A stretch of 64,000 nt of DNA from Corallococcus coralloides DSM 2259 (GTDB lineage: Bacteria; Myxococcota; Myxococcia; Myxococcales; Myxococcaceae). Of the stretch, positions 35,593-44,394 are shown in pieces; within the stretch, counting starts at the first letter, position 1; each line of letters starts with the position of its first letter. The notes beneath the pieces were generated by a model. The model made no database searches and had not been told where the DNA came from. It saw only the letters and a list, made by a program, of their open reading frames with translations. A program made the position numbers and the translations under genes. The stretch spans positions 1,054,001-1,118,000 of the forward strand of contig NC_017030.1 of NCBI RefSeq assembly GCF_000255295.1. The letters run 5' to 3'.

Positions 35593-36449
35593 GCCTTCTC
35601 TCCGGCCAGGCTCGCCAGGTACCCGTCCAGCGTCACCGAGAAGGTGGCGTCGTCGCTCAGGAAGGCCAGCCCCACGCCCCCGGTGTACTGATCATCCACC
35701 ACGTGCACCACCAGCGCCTCGCCCTGCAGCCGCTGGCCGTTGGGCAGCTTCACGTCCACGGTGACGACGCTGTCCTGCGGCGGGCGGTGCGCCGTGCGCA
35801 CGAAGAGTCCTCCGTTGCTGATGTTCAGCGCGTGCTCGCGCACGAAGTCCAGCTCCGTGCGGAACTCCATCTCCAGCTTCACCGCGAAACGCCGGGCGCG
35901 GCGCTGGGATTCATCACCAGAGGGTGCGGGAGATGGCGCGAGCGGATCCGGCGGCGATGACTCCCCGGCCGCTCCGGTCTCTGGTGCGTCCCCGCTCTCG
36001 CTGGGAGCGGCCTGGGGCGCGGGCGGTGCCTCGGATGGCGGCGGACTCTTCGGCGCGGACGGGGCGGGCAGGGGACCTCGCGCGGACAGGGCCTCCAGGT
36101 GCTGCCGCAACTCCTGCGCGGCCTGGGTGCGCTCGTTGCCGGCGAAGGGCGTGCCACCCGCCAGCGTGCGCGAGCGCAGCGCGTCCCGCTCCGCCTTGGG
36201 CAGCCGCCACAGCTCCACGAACGTGCCGCCGCTCTTGCGAACCTCCTCGCCCAGCCGCTCCACCGCCGCGCGCGGATAGCCGGGCACCTCCACCTTCACC
36301 TCCAGCGCGCCGGCCTCGTCGCGAAACGCCACCACGAGCTGGATCGACTGCGCGGACGGCAGAAGCGCGCCCAGGCCCTCCACGACGGCTGCCGCCTTCT
36401 CAGGCGAAGCCGCTTCCCCCCATACCGCCGCAAGACCGAACACAGGCAC
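35589..36449 (-). CDS. PilZ-domain protein, putative c-di-GMP effector
   Basis: A 286-residue protein starting at GTG. Residues 1-115 form an uncharacterised alpha/beta domain; a Pro/Ser/Ala-rich linker covers about 125-180. The C-terminal PilZ domain has the arginine motif RRARR at 183-187 and the NISNGG motif at 209-214, close to the consensus D/N-x-S-x-x-G that binds cyclic di-GMP. The later strand GGVGLAF is also typical of myxobacterial PilZ proteins. It is the first gene of a two-gene leftward operon with the kinase. Confidence 0.88.
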   Translation of the reverse strand: MPVFGLAAVWGEAASPEKAAAVVEGLGALLPSAQSIQLVVAFRDEAGALEVKVEVPGYPRAAVERLGEEVRKSGGTFVELWRLPKAERDALRSRTLAGGTPFAGNERTQAAQELRQHLEALSARGPLPAPSAPKSPPPSEAPPAPQAAPSESGDAPETGAAGESSPPDPLAPSPAPSGDESQRRARRFAVKLEMEFRTELDFVREHALNISNGGLFVRTAHRPPQDSVVTVDVKLPNGQRLQGEALVVHVVDDQYTGGVGLAFLSDDATFSVTLDGYLASLAGEKA

Positions 36450-36644
36450 GGGGCGGACGATAACCGAGCCCTCCTGCCCTCCGTAAAGACAGTGCAGTCG
36501 GAAACAGGCGACAGAGGTGAACGTGGAGTTTACGAATCGTGATTCCGCCTCCGTCCCAGGGCGTACCTACATCGGCATCAGTCGCGCATCCCTCTATGCT
36601 GTGGGTGTTCTCCGTAACCCCCCTTTCCGGAGTGCTGACCCGTT

Positions 36645-39600
36645 ATGCGCAATTGGATTCGACTCTTCTCCGGCACGCTGCTTGCCGCCACGCTCATGGC
36701 GGGCTGTGGCGGCAGCGACCCGGATCCCGGCCCTGTTGATCCCACCCCGACCAACGACGCCGGCACCGACGCCGGCTCCGACTCCGACGCGGGCTTCGAC
36801 GCCGGCTATGTCGAGGACGCGGGCGTCATCGTCGACCCGGACCCCGACCCCGGTGAGGTCCTCGTCAACCCGTATGATCCGGAAAACGCCACGAAGGACT
36901 CGGACTGCGACGGCCTGACGGACCAGGAGGAGTTCTCCACGGTCTACGCCGGCGGCCTGAAGACGCACCCCGGCCGGCGCGACACGGACGGCGACGGCAT
37001 CCGCGACGGCGTGGAGGTGGGCCGCACGAGCAGCGTGAACCCCGCGTGCTCGTTCTACCCGGACCAGGACCCCACCACGCGCACCTCGCCGGTGAAGGCG
37101 GACACGGACGACGACGGGCTGCCGGACGGCCTGGAGGACGCCAACCGCAACGGCAAGCGCGACCTCACGGAGACGGACCCCAACACGGCGGACTCCGACG
37201 GTGACGGCATCGCGGACGGCGTGGAGGACGCGAACAAGAACGGCTCGGTGAGCCCCGGCGAGACGGACCCCCGCCTGCGCGACACCGACGGCGACGGCCT
37301 GCCGGACGGCCTGGAGAAGCAGACGGGCACGGATCCGCTCAAGCCCGACACGGACGGCGACACCTGCTCGGACGGCGCCGAGGACGTGAACAAGAACGGC
37401 AAGGTGGATCCGGGTGAGACGGATCCGCGCAAGGCGGACTGCGCGGCGTCCATCCCCGACGCGGACTTCGACGGCATCCCGGACTCCGTCGAGGTCGCCA
37501 CCGGCACCAACCCGAACAACGCCGACACGGACGGCGACGGCGTGGCGGACGGCGTGGAGGACTCGAACAAGAACGGCCGCGTGGACTCCGGTGAGACCGA
37601 CCCGCGCCTGACGGACACCGACTGCGACGGGCTCCAGGACGGCCCCGGCCGCAACGGCTTCCTCGGTGAGGACCCCAACGCCAACGGCCAGGTGGACCCC
37701 GGCGAGACGGACCCCACCAACCCGGACACCGACGGTGACGGCCTGCTCGACGGCGTGGAGCGTGGCGTGACCACGGCCGCGGCCCCCCCGAGTGCTGGCT
37801 GCACCTACGTGGGCGACGCGGACCCCGCGACGAAGACGGACCCCAACAAGGCGGACACCGACGGCGACGGCATCCCCGACGGCGCGGAGGACTCCAACCA
37901 GAACGGCCGCGTGGACCCCGGCGAGCTCAACCCGCTGGACCCCAAGGACGGCGCGTCCTCCACGCCCGCGGGCAAGGCGTGCAGCGTGCAGAACCTGCGC
38001 ACGGTGACCTTCAAGGAGGACAGCGGCGCGGACATCCGGCTCGCGCTGCCCAACACCTTCAAGACCGCCAACCTCCTCAACCTGAAGGCCAACGGCCAGA
38101 CCGTGGGCGTGATGGGCTATGACGACACGAAGCAGGTGACGTTCATCGCCTACAAGCGCGGCCAGGTGGGCAACTCCACCACGCCCTCGACCGACGAGTC
38201 GGGCATCCGCACCGGCACGGCGCTCCTGTCGCCGGCGGACGTGGAGTTCACGCAGACGTTCACCACCTGGGACGGCTTCCCCGCGGCGGTCTCCCGCTAC
38301 GGGCTGGCCGGCACGACGGAGCTGAAGGCGTTCACCAACTCGCTGGCGCGGCAGCTGGTGCCCAGCAGCACGGAGACGCTGGGCGGCTCGTCGTCGGGCG
38401 TCAGCGGTCCGTTCAAGATCCAGGCGCAGTACGTGCACCGCTCCAACCAGAGCGTCGTGGTGGTGCTCGCCATCACGCCGGCGGCCCGCTACAACGAGGC
38501 GGGCGGCCTGTTCACCATGGCGGACACGGCGGGCGGCTCCGCGCTGGCGCAGTTCGGAGACGCGGACGCGGTGCAGTGCGAGGTCTTCACCGGCAACACG
38601 GCCGTGGTGGACTTCCTCTTCGTGGTGGACGACTCCGGCTCCATGGCGTCGTCGCAGACGTCGCTGGCGAACGCGGGCACGGCGGTGGCCAACAAGCTGG
38701 GCAACGCGACGCTGGACTGGCGCGTGTCCATGGTGACCACCAGCTACACGGTGGGCAACAGCGCCAACCGCAACGTCATCCGCCCCTTCACCACCAACAT
38801 CGACCAGTTCAAGGCGTGGCTGACCCAGAACGCGGTGTGCAACAACAACGTGTGCGCGGTGAAGGGTGGCACCACCCAGAACCCCACGTACACGCCGCTG
38901 CCCAACACCACCTGTACGGCCAACACCAACTGCTGGGTGGCCCTGGGCGGTGACGGCAGCGAGCGTCCGCTGGAGGCCGCGCGCAAGGCCATCAACGACA
39001 TGGCCGCGTCCACGGGCGGTCCGGAGACGAAGATCCGTCCGGGCGCCAAGGTGGTGGTGGTCATCCTCACGGACGTGAAGGACCAGTCCACGGACACGGT
39101 GGCCAACTACTCCGCGTACTTCCTCAACAGCGGCACCACGGCCGGCACCACGAGCAACCCCACGGGCCAGCGCATCCAGGTGCACGGCATCATCTGCCCG
39201 CCGGACGGCGGCCAGTGCTACTCGGGTGAGGACAACACGAACCCGCGCCACCTGGACGTCATCCAGGCCACGGGCGGCGTGTCCGGCAGCATCCGGGACA
39301 ACACCTCCATCACCAACACCATCAACGCCATCGTGGACAGCGTCATCGCGTCGGTGGGTTACCGCACGCTCAAGCCGCCGATTGGCGCGTCGCTGAAGGT
39401 CGCGGTGGATGCGGTGGTGGATCCGGCCGTCTGCCCGAGCACCGGGGACCTGCCGCGCAGCCGCACCAACGGCTTCGACGTGGACGGCATCAACCGCACC
39501 GTGTCCTTCTACGGCGCCTGCCGTCCGAAGGAGTCCGGCAAGACGCAGGCGGCGCTGTCGTACCGCTACTGGATCGACCGCACGGCCAAGGCGGACGGCA

Positions 39601-40055
39601 ACCCGCCCCCGTGCTCGTCCGACACGACGTACTACGACGCGAACGACCCGGACTTCTGCAAGGGCAAGCTCGCCTGCAACCGCACCACGGACAAGTGCGA
39701 GTGCCCGGCGGACTGCGGTGGCACGGCGCCCGCGGGCCAGGTGTGCAACACCGACCGCGCGGTGTGTGACTTCACCTGCGCGCCGGACTGCGGCGGCACG
39801 TGCGGCACCTTCGAGACGTGCAACACGGGCACCTGCTCGTGCAGCTGCGTGCAGTCCGCGACCTGCGCGGCGGGCTACAAGTTCGACAACAACGCCTGCG
39901 GCTGCGTCTGCGACACGGGCGCGCTCAACTGCGGCACCGGCTTCGGTGCGGACCCCGGCCTGTGCGCCTGCGTCTGCCAGCCGGACTGCGGCGGCTGCGC
40001 GCCGGGCTTCTTCTGCAACGTCAGCTCCTGCGCCTGCGAGAAGCCCATCGGCTAG
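36645..40055 (+). CDS. Large lipoprotein with calcium-binding TSP3-type repeats, VWA domain and Cys-rich tail
   Basis: A 1136-residue putative surface protein. The signal peptide ends in a lipobox (LMAGC, Cys21). An Asp/Gly/Pro-rich stretch leads to about a dozen thrombospondin type 3-like repeats (about 80-430) of the form DTDGDGIPDG.ED.N.NG, which bind calcium. A domain of about 150 residues follows, then a von Willebrand factor A domain starting near 650 with the metal-site motif DDSGSM. The last 130 residues are a Cys-rich EGF-like array (CPADCGG and CAPDCGGTC types). The architecture suggests calcium-dependent adhesion at the cell surface or in the extracellular matrix. The DNA repeats reflect the protein repeats, not a mobile element. 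Confidence 0.9.
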   Translation: MRNWIRLFSGTLLAATLMAGCGGSDPDPGPVDPTPTNDAGTDAGSDSDAGFDAGYVEDAGVIVDPDPDPGEVLVNPYDPENATKDSDCDGLTDQEEFSTVYAGGLKTHPGRRDTDGDGIRDGVEVGRTSSVNPACSFYPDQDPTTRTSPVKADTDDDGLPDGLEDANRNGKRDLTETDPNTADSDGDGIADGVEDANKNGSVSPGETDPRLRDTDGDGLPDGLEKQTGTDPLKPDTDGDTCSDGAEDVNKNGKVDPGETDPRKADCAASIPDADFDGIPDSVEVATGTNPNNADTDGDGVADGVEDSNKNGRVDSGETDPRLTDTDCDGLQDGPGRNGFLGEDPNANGQVDPGETDPTNPDTDGDGLLDGVERGVTTAAAPPSAGCTYVGDADPATKTDPNKADTDGDGIPDGAEDSNQNGRVDPGELNPLDPKDGASSTPAGKACSVQNLRTVTFKEDSGADIRLALPNTFKTANLLNLKANGQTVGVMGYDDTKQVTFIAYKRGQVGNSTTPSTDESGIRTGTALLSPADVEFTQTFTTWDGFPAAVSRYGLAGTTELKAFTNSLARQLVPSSTETLGGSSSGVSGPFKIQAQYVHRSNQSVVVVLAITPAARYNEAGGLFTMADTAGGSALAQFGDADAVQCEVFTGNTAVVDFLFVVDDSGSMASSQTSLANAGTAVANKLGNATLDWRVSMVTTSYTVGNSANRNVIRPFTTNIDQFKAWLTQNAVCNNNVCAVKGGTTQNPTYTPLPNTTCTANTNCWVALGGDGSERPLEAARKAINDMAASTGGPETKIRPGAKVVVVILTDVKDQSTDTVANYSAYFLNSGTTAGTTSNPTGQRIQVHGIICPPDGGQCYSGEDNTNPRHLDVIQATGGVSGSIRDNTSITNTINAIVDSVIASVGYRTLKPPIGASLKVAVDAVVDPAVCPSTGDLPRSRTNGFDVDGINRTVSFYGACRPKESGKTQAALSYRYWIDRTAKADGNPPPCSSDTTYYDANDPDFCKGKLACNRTTDKCECPADCGGTAPAGQVCNTDRAVCDFTCAPDCGGTCGTFETCNTGTCSCSCVQSATCAAGYKFDNNACGCVCDTGALNCGTGFGADPGLCACVCQPDCGGCAPGFFCNVSSCACEKPIG

Positions 40056-40068
40056 CCGGAAATGAAAA

Positions 40069-40101
40069 CGCGCTCCCGGTGCCTCATGGACCGGGAGCGC
40101 G
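40069..40101 (+). terminator. Terminator hairpin after the VWA gene
   Basis: CGCGCTCCCGGT pairs perfectly with ACCGGGAGCGCG around a 9-nt loop, 14 bp after the VWA stop. It is followed by a second hairpin at 40113-40164. Confidence 0.7.
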
Positions 40102-40112
40102 GCGCTGAACCC

Positions 40113-40164
40113 GAAGCCCCCGCTCCGCGACACCCCTGAAGGGGGGAAGCGGGCCGGGGGCTTC
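40113..40164. terminator. Second hairpin, shared terminator with the M14 gene
   Basis: GAAGCCCCCG (40113-40122) pairs with CGGGGGCTTC (40155-40164), with an internal hairpin between. It lies 14 bp beyond the convergent M14 peptidase stop and probably terminates both genes. Confidence 0.6.
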
Positions 40165-40177
40165 TTCCTTCCCAGGA

Positions 40178-41941
40178 TTACTTCGCGGCCAGATTCGGAG
40201 GCGCGCTGGCGGCGCGGTAGACGGGGTAGAGGCCCAGGCGCTCGTCCCAGGTCGGGTGGCGCTCGGCGAAGAAGCGCAGGCGGGCGCGCGGGTCCTTGGC
40301 GAACGCGGGGTCCTTCAGGCGCTCCTGGAACGCGGCCTTCACGCCCGCGTCCTTCGCCAAGAGCTCCCGGGCCCAGGGCTCCAGCACGTAGTCCTCGATG
40401 TACTCCTTCTGCTCGAAGTGGGCGTTGAAGAAGCCCCACGCGAGCAGCGAGTCCGGCCCCGCGGGCTCGAAGAGGTGCGCCACCAACTGCACGTTCTTCT
40501 GCGCCACCGGCACGTAGAGCGTCCCCGCGGGAAGGTCCTGCGTGTCCGGCTTCCACTCGCCCTTCGCGGTGAGGCCCTGGTGGCCTTCGTTGGTGCGCAC
40601 CTGGAACTGGAAGTCCTTCGAGTGGAACGACTCCACCTTCGCCGCGGGCACCGCGCGGGTGAGGCGCTGGAACGCGATGCCGTGCGCGGCCAGCTTCGGC
40701 GCGACCCACGCGGCGTGCGCGGCGGACACCAGGTAGCCGCCCTCGGGCAGCTTCGCGGTGACGGAGGGCTCCACGTCCGGCAGGTACGGCACCTTCCACG
40801 TCTGGGGCTGCGTGTCGTCGTAGCGGATGTACGGCTGGCCGGAGACGTCCGACGGCAGGCGCTCGTAGGCGTAGCCCTTGAACGCGATCGCCTCGCGCCT
40901 GGACGTGTTCTTCCAGCCGAGCACCACCTCGCGCACCCCGCCGGCCACGGCCTTCTGGTCCTCCGCCTTCACGGCGGCCTGGAGCGCGGCGCCGTCGCGG
41001 GCCACGAGCTTCAAGAGGCCCTCCAGCACGTCGCGGGTGGCCTTCACGCGCTCGGCGTAGTTCTTCCAGGAGTGCGTCTCCACGAGCACGCCGAAGCGGT
41101 GGTGGACGGACCAGTAGGCGTGGCTGAAGCGCGGCGGGGGGACGCCGTAGGCGAAGCCGCTCGTGGGGTCGTCGTCCACGAGGAAGGACGGGTAGAAGCG
41201 CAGCGGCTGGTGTCCCTGGGCGGTGAGGCCGGTGAAGAGCTCGTCCACCAGCTTCGTGCCCAGCTCGCGCAAGCCGGGCGGGCCGGACTTCTGGGGCTCC
41301 AGGCCCACGGACACGTCGGGTTCGAACTTCGCGCCGTCGGTGACGTGCAGGTCCACGTAGACGAGCGGGTCCCACGCGTTGAGGTACTTGAGCAGCAGCA
41401 CCATCTCCGGCGCGTCCGCCTTCACGTAGTCGCGGTTGAGGTTGAGGTTCTGGGCGGTGACGCGGAAGCCCATCTCCTCCGGGCCCACCTGGTTGGGGCG
41501 GTGGTTGGGGTTGAAGCGCTCATGGCCGTCCACGTTGAAGACGGGGACGAAGACGGCGGTGACGCCCTTGAGCAGGTCCGGCACGGACGCCCGGTTCTGG
41601 AGCGCGTCACGCAGGAGCCAGTAGCCGGCGTCCTTGCCGTCGATTTCACCCGCGTGGATGCCGCCCTGGAAGAAGACGACGGGCCGCCCCTTCTTGCGCG
41701 CGGCGTCCGCGGTGAGCGTGCCGTCCTGGCTGACGACGAGCGCCACCATGGGGCGGCCCTCCGGCGTGGTGCCCAGCGTGTCGCAGCGGGCCTTGCCGGG
41801 GAACGCCTTGGGGAAGGCGCGGCAGAGGCTCTCTGCTTCCGCGTAGCGGCCGGTGCGCTTCCAGCCGCTCTGCTCGGAGACGGTGGTGAGTGGGGGAGGG
41901 GCCTGCGTGAGGATCAGGGCGGTGAGGGTGGGCAGGAGCAT
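40178..41941 (-). CDS. Secreted M14-family zinc carboxypeptidase
   Basis: A 587-residue peptidase. I took the ATG at 41941 because it starts a short signal peptide (LLPTLTALILTQA); a start 18 bp upstream is possible. Zinc ligands are His96 and Glu99 in GGIHAGEIDG and a later His in VDLHVTDG. The catalytic glutamate lies in GVLVETHSW. The C-terminal 250 residues are a second region ending in WGFFNAHFEQKEYIEDYV, known from bacterial M14 proteins of unclear substrate. It removes C-terminal residues from peptides or may act on cell-wall peptides; a nutritional or predatory role is inferred. Confidence 0.88.
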   Translation of the reverse strand: MLLPTLTALILTQAPPPLTTVSEQSGWKRTGRYAEAESLCRAFPKAFPGKARCDTLGTTPEGRPMVALVVSQDGTLTADAARKKGRPVVFFQGGIHAGEIDGKDAGYWLLRDALQNRASVPDLLKGVTAVFVPVFNVDGHERFNPNHRPNQVGPEEMGFRVTAQNLNLNRDYVKADAPEMVLLLKYLNAWDPLVYVDLHVTDGAKFEPDVSVGLEPQKSGPPGLRELGTKLVDELFTGLTAQGHQPLRFYPSFLVDDDPTSGFAYGVPPPRFSHAYWSVHHRFGVLVETHSWKNYAERVKATRDVLEGLLKLVARDGAALQAAVKAEDQKAVAGGVREVVLGWKNTSRREAIAFKGYAYERLPSDVSGQPYIRYDDTQPQTWKVPYLPDVEPSVTAKLPEGGYLVSAAHAAWVAPKLAAHGIAFQRLTRAVPAAKVESFHSKDFQFQVRTNEGHQGLTAKGEWKPDTQDLPAGTLYVPVAQKNVQLVAHLFEPAGPDSLLAWGFFNAHFEQKEYIEDYVLEPWARELLAKDAGVKAAFQERLKDPAFAKDPRARLRFFAERHPTWDERLGLYPVYRAASAPPNLAAK

Positions 41942-41972
41942 GCCCGCTTGAGACCACAAGCCCCGCCAGCGC

Positions 41973-42908
41973 TCAACCGTGCCGCACGGTGTGTGTGCCG
42001 CCCACGGGCAACACGTGCACGCGGTCGCGCGGCCAGCCCCGGCGCAGCCACTCCGCGTCCAGGCGGGCGGGCGGCTCGTCCAGCGGCTCGTCCGTGAGCT
42101 TGAACGTGCCCCAGTGCATGGCGAAGAAGGCCATCGCGCCCAGGTCCTCGAAGGCCTGCACCGCCTCCTCCGGGTTCATGTGCTGCAGCCGCATGAACCA
42201 CGCGGGGTCGTAGGCGCCAATGGGCAGGAGCGCCGCGTCCAGCTTGGGGAACCTGGCGCCAATCTCCTTGAAGCCCTGGAAGTAGGCGGTGTCGCCGGAG
42301 TGGTAGACGCGCGCGCTCGAGCCCTCCACCACGAAGCCGCCCCAGAGCATCTGGTTGGCGTCGTTGAGGCCGCGGCGGCTCCAGTGTTGGGACGGCACGT
42401 AGTGCACGCGCACGGGCCCCACCTGCGTGGACTCCCACCAGTCCAGCTCGTGGAAGGACAGGCCCTGGCCCTGGAACACCGGCGCGTGGCCCAGGCCGGT
42501 GACGATGCGGGCGCCCACCTGCTTGAGCGTGGGCAGGTCCAGGTGGTCGTAGTGGTTGTGGGACACCAGGCTCGCGTCGATGTGCGGCAGCTTCTCCACC
42601 GGCACGCCGGGCGGCACGTTGCGGCGGATGATGACGTTGATGGCGTCGCGCAGCACCGGGTCGATGAGCAGCGACACGCCATCCAGCTGCACCAGCCAGC
42701 TCGCATGGCCCAGCCACGTCAGGCGGGCGCCCTCGCCCGGGGCGGGCGGGGTGGCGAGCACCGCCAGGTCCGGCTCCACGTGCGGCACGACCGCGCGCGC
42801 GGGCGCGCTGCGGCGCTTGCCCGCGAGCTTGTCCGTGACAGCCCACTTGAAGACGCGGGTGAAGGCCTGCGGTCCGCTGCCATCCAGGTTCTTGAAGCGC
42901 ATCGCCAT
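41973..42908 (-). CDS. Metallo-beta-lactamase-fold hydrolase (NAPE-PLD/UlaG-like)
   Basis: A 311-residue MBL-fold protein. The ATG at 42908 has a GGGAG site; longer frames lack one. The metal motif H-x-H-x-D-H is SHNHYDHLD with His117, His119, Asp121 and His122. Further ligands sit in PSQHWSRRG, HSGDTAYF and the C-terminal FFAMHWGTFKLTDEP region. This order is typical of NAPE-hydrolysing phospholipase D-like and UlaG-like enzymes. It would hydrolyse a phosphodiester or lactone; the substrate is unknown. There is no signal peptide. Confidence 0.88.
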   Translation of the reverse strand: MAMRFKNLDGSGPQAFTRVFKWAVTDKLAGKRRSAPARAVVPHVEPDLAVLATPPAPGEGARLTWLGHASWLVQLDGVSLLIDPVLRDAINVIIRRNVPPGVPVEKLPHIDASLVSHNHYDHLDLPTLKQVGARIVTGLGHAPVFQGQGLSFHELDWWESTQVGPVRVHYVPSQHWSRRGLNDANQMLWGGFVVEGSSARVYHSGDTAYFQGFKEIGARFPKLDAALLPIGAYDPAWFMRLQHMNPEEAVQAFEDLGAMAFFAMHWGTFKLTDEPLDEPPARLDAEWLRRGWPRDRVHVLPVGGTHTVRHG

Positions 42909-43080
42909 GAGTGGCTCCCGGCAACGGGTGTGTCCCCCAAGGATGGGCCCGCGCCGCCTCGGGCGAGTCATGCTCGGCCGGAGGGGAGGGGCGCAAGGGG
43001 AATGCGGCCTGGGATGGCCTGGGGAGGACATGCGCCGGGCGCGGGCGAAAAGGGGCGCGCGCCGTATAAGAGGGCTTCCC

Positions 43081-44394
43081 ATGGGACCTGTCTCCGGCAC
43101 CACGACCCGCAAGGTGTTGCTCGCGTTCGGCGCGCTGGTGGCGCTGTTCGCGGCGGCGTCGGGCTATGCGCTCGGCCGGCTGGCGGACATCCACGAGGGC
43201 ACGCGGGCGCTGCGCGAGGTGGGCGGCCGCGCGCGGGAGGCCCGGGAGCTGGCCACGGCGGTGCGGGACCAGTACGCGCACCTGGCGCACACCATCATCC
43301 TGGGCAATGACAGCCACCGGCGCTTCCACACCGAGGCCCGCGCCCGCGTGGAGGCGCTGACCCGGCGCCTTTCGGAGCACGCGCGCGACGCGGACGAGCG
43401 CGCGGCGGTGGCGGACATCCAGGCGTCCGGCGACGCGCTGGACACGCTCTACCGGGACACGCTCCTGCCCGCGGTGATGGCGAAGGACGCGGCCGAGGTG
43501 GAGGCCGCGCATGGGCGCGCGCTGGAGTGGGTGTCGCGCATCCAGGCGCGGGTGGACGCGCTGACGGCGGACTCGGACGCGTCCATGGACGCCTTCGAGT
43601 CACACGTGGGCGCGGTGGAGCGCGACAGCTTCCGCTGGGCGCTCTTGCTGTTGGGCGGGGCCACGCTGTTCGCGGCCGGGGTGGGCGTCTACATCGGCAA
43701 CGCGGTGGCGCGGCTCGTCCAGCACGAGAAGCTGGCGGGCATTGGCCGGCTGGCGGCGGGCGTGGCGCATGAAATCAACAACCCGCTGGGCGTCATCCTC
43801 GGGTACGTGCGGCTGTTGCAGCGGCGGGCGGAGGGCACGCTCGCGGAGGACCTGCGCGTGGTGGAGGAGGAGGCGGTGCGCTGCCAGGACATCGTGGAGG
43901 GGCTCCTGGACCTGGCGCGTCCGGGCCGCGGGCCGAAGGAGCCGGTGGCGCTGCGCGACGCGTGCGAGGAGGTCGTCTCGCGCCTGCGTGAGGCCACGCG
44001 CCTGGGCACCGTGACGGTGGACGTGCACGGCGAGGGCACCGCGTGGGCGCAGGCGCCCCGGCTGCGGCAGGTGCTGCTCAACCTGGTGAAGAACGCGGCG
44101 GAGGCCGCGGGCGAGGGAGGACGGGTGGAGGTGCGCATCGCGGTGGACGCGGACGGGAGCGCTCGCGTGGCGGTATCGGACTCGGGGCCCGGGGTGACGC
44201 CGGAGGCGCGGGCGCGGCTGTTCGAGCCCTTCTTCACGACGAAGCCCTCTGGCACGGGGCTGGGGCTCGCGGTGAGCCAGGCCATCGCGGAGGCGCACGG
44301 CGGCCGCATCGACGTGGACACCGGGGCCCTGGGCGGCGCGCGCTTCACGCTGTCGCTGCCGTCTCCATCGCGCGTACAGGAGGCAGCGGCATGA
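43081..44394 (+). CDS. Membrane sensor histidine kinase (NtrB-like)
   Basis: A 437-residue kinase with two membrane helices (about 11-32 and 187-207) enclosing a helical periplasmic sensor of about 155 residues, which resembles a four-helix-bundle chemoreceptor-type domain. The phosphorylation site is His230 in GVAHEINNPLG. The ATP-binding domain has NLVKNAAEA, VSDSGPGV and GTGLGLAVSQ. No HAMP or PAS domain separates sensor and kinase. The stop overlaps the regulator gene (ATGA), so it forms a cognate pair with the NtrC-type protein downstream. Confidence 0.93.
   Translation: MGPVSGTTTRKVLLAFGALVALFAAASGYALGRLADIHEGTRALREVGGRAREARELATAVRDQYAHLAHTIILGNDSHRRFHTEARARVEALTRRLSEHARDADERAAVADIQASGDALDTLYRDTLLPAVMAKDAAEVEAAHGRALEWVSRIQARVDALTADSDASMDAFESHVGAVERDSFRWALLLLGGATLFAAGVGVYIGNAVARLVQHEKLAGIGRLAAGVAHEINNPLGVILGYVRLLQRRAEGTLAEDLRVVEEEAVRCQDIVEGLLDLARPGRGPKEPVALRDACEEVVSRLREATRLGTVTVDVHGEGTAWAQAPRLRQVLLNLVKNAAEAAGEGGRVEVRIAVDADGSARVAVSDSGPGVTPEARARLFEPFFTTKPSGTGLGLAVSQAIAEAHGGRIDVDTGALGGARFTLSLPSPSRVQEAAA

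Noticed and set aside
37080-37970. Periodic DNA repeats resembling a repeat array
   Set aside because: The repeats are in frame and encode TSP3-type calcium motifs; units vary in sequence and length, so not CRISPR or a tandem satellite.
36594-41375. A 1593-residue open frame on the minus strand
   Set aside because: It lies antisense to the VWA lipoprotein and M14 peptidase, is Arg/Val/Ala-biased, and has no domain motifs; it is a shadow of high-GC, Asp/Gly-rich coding.
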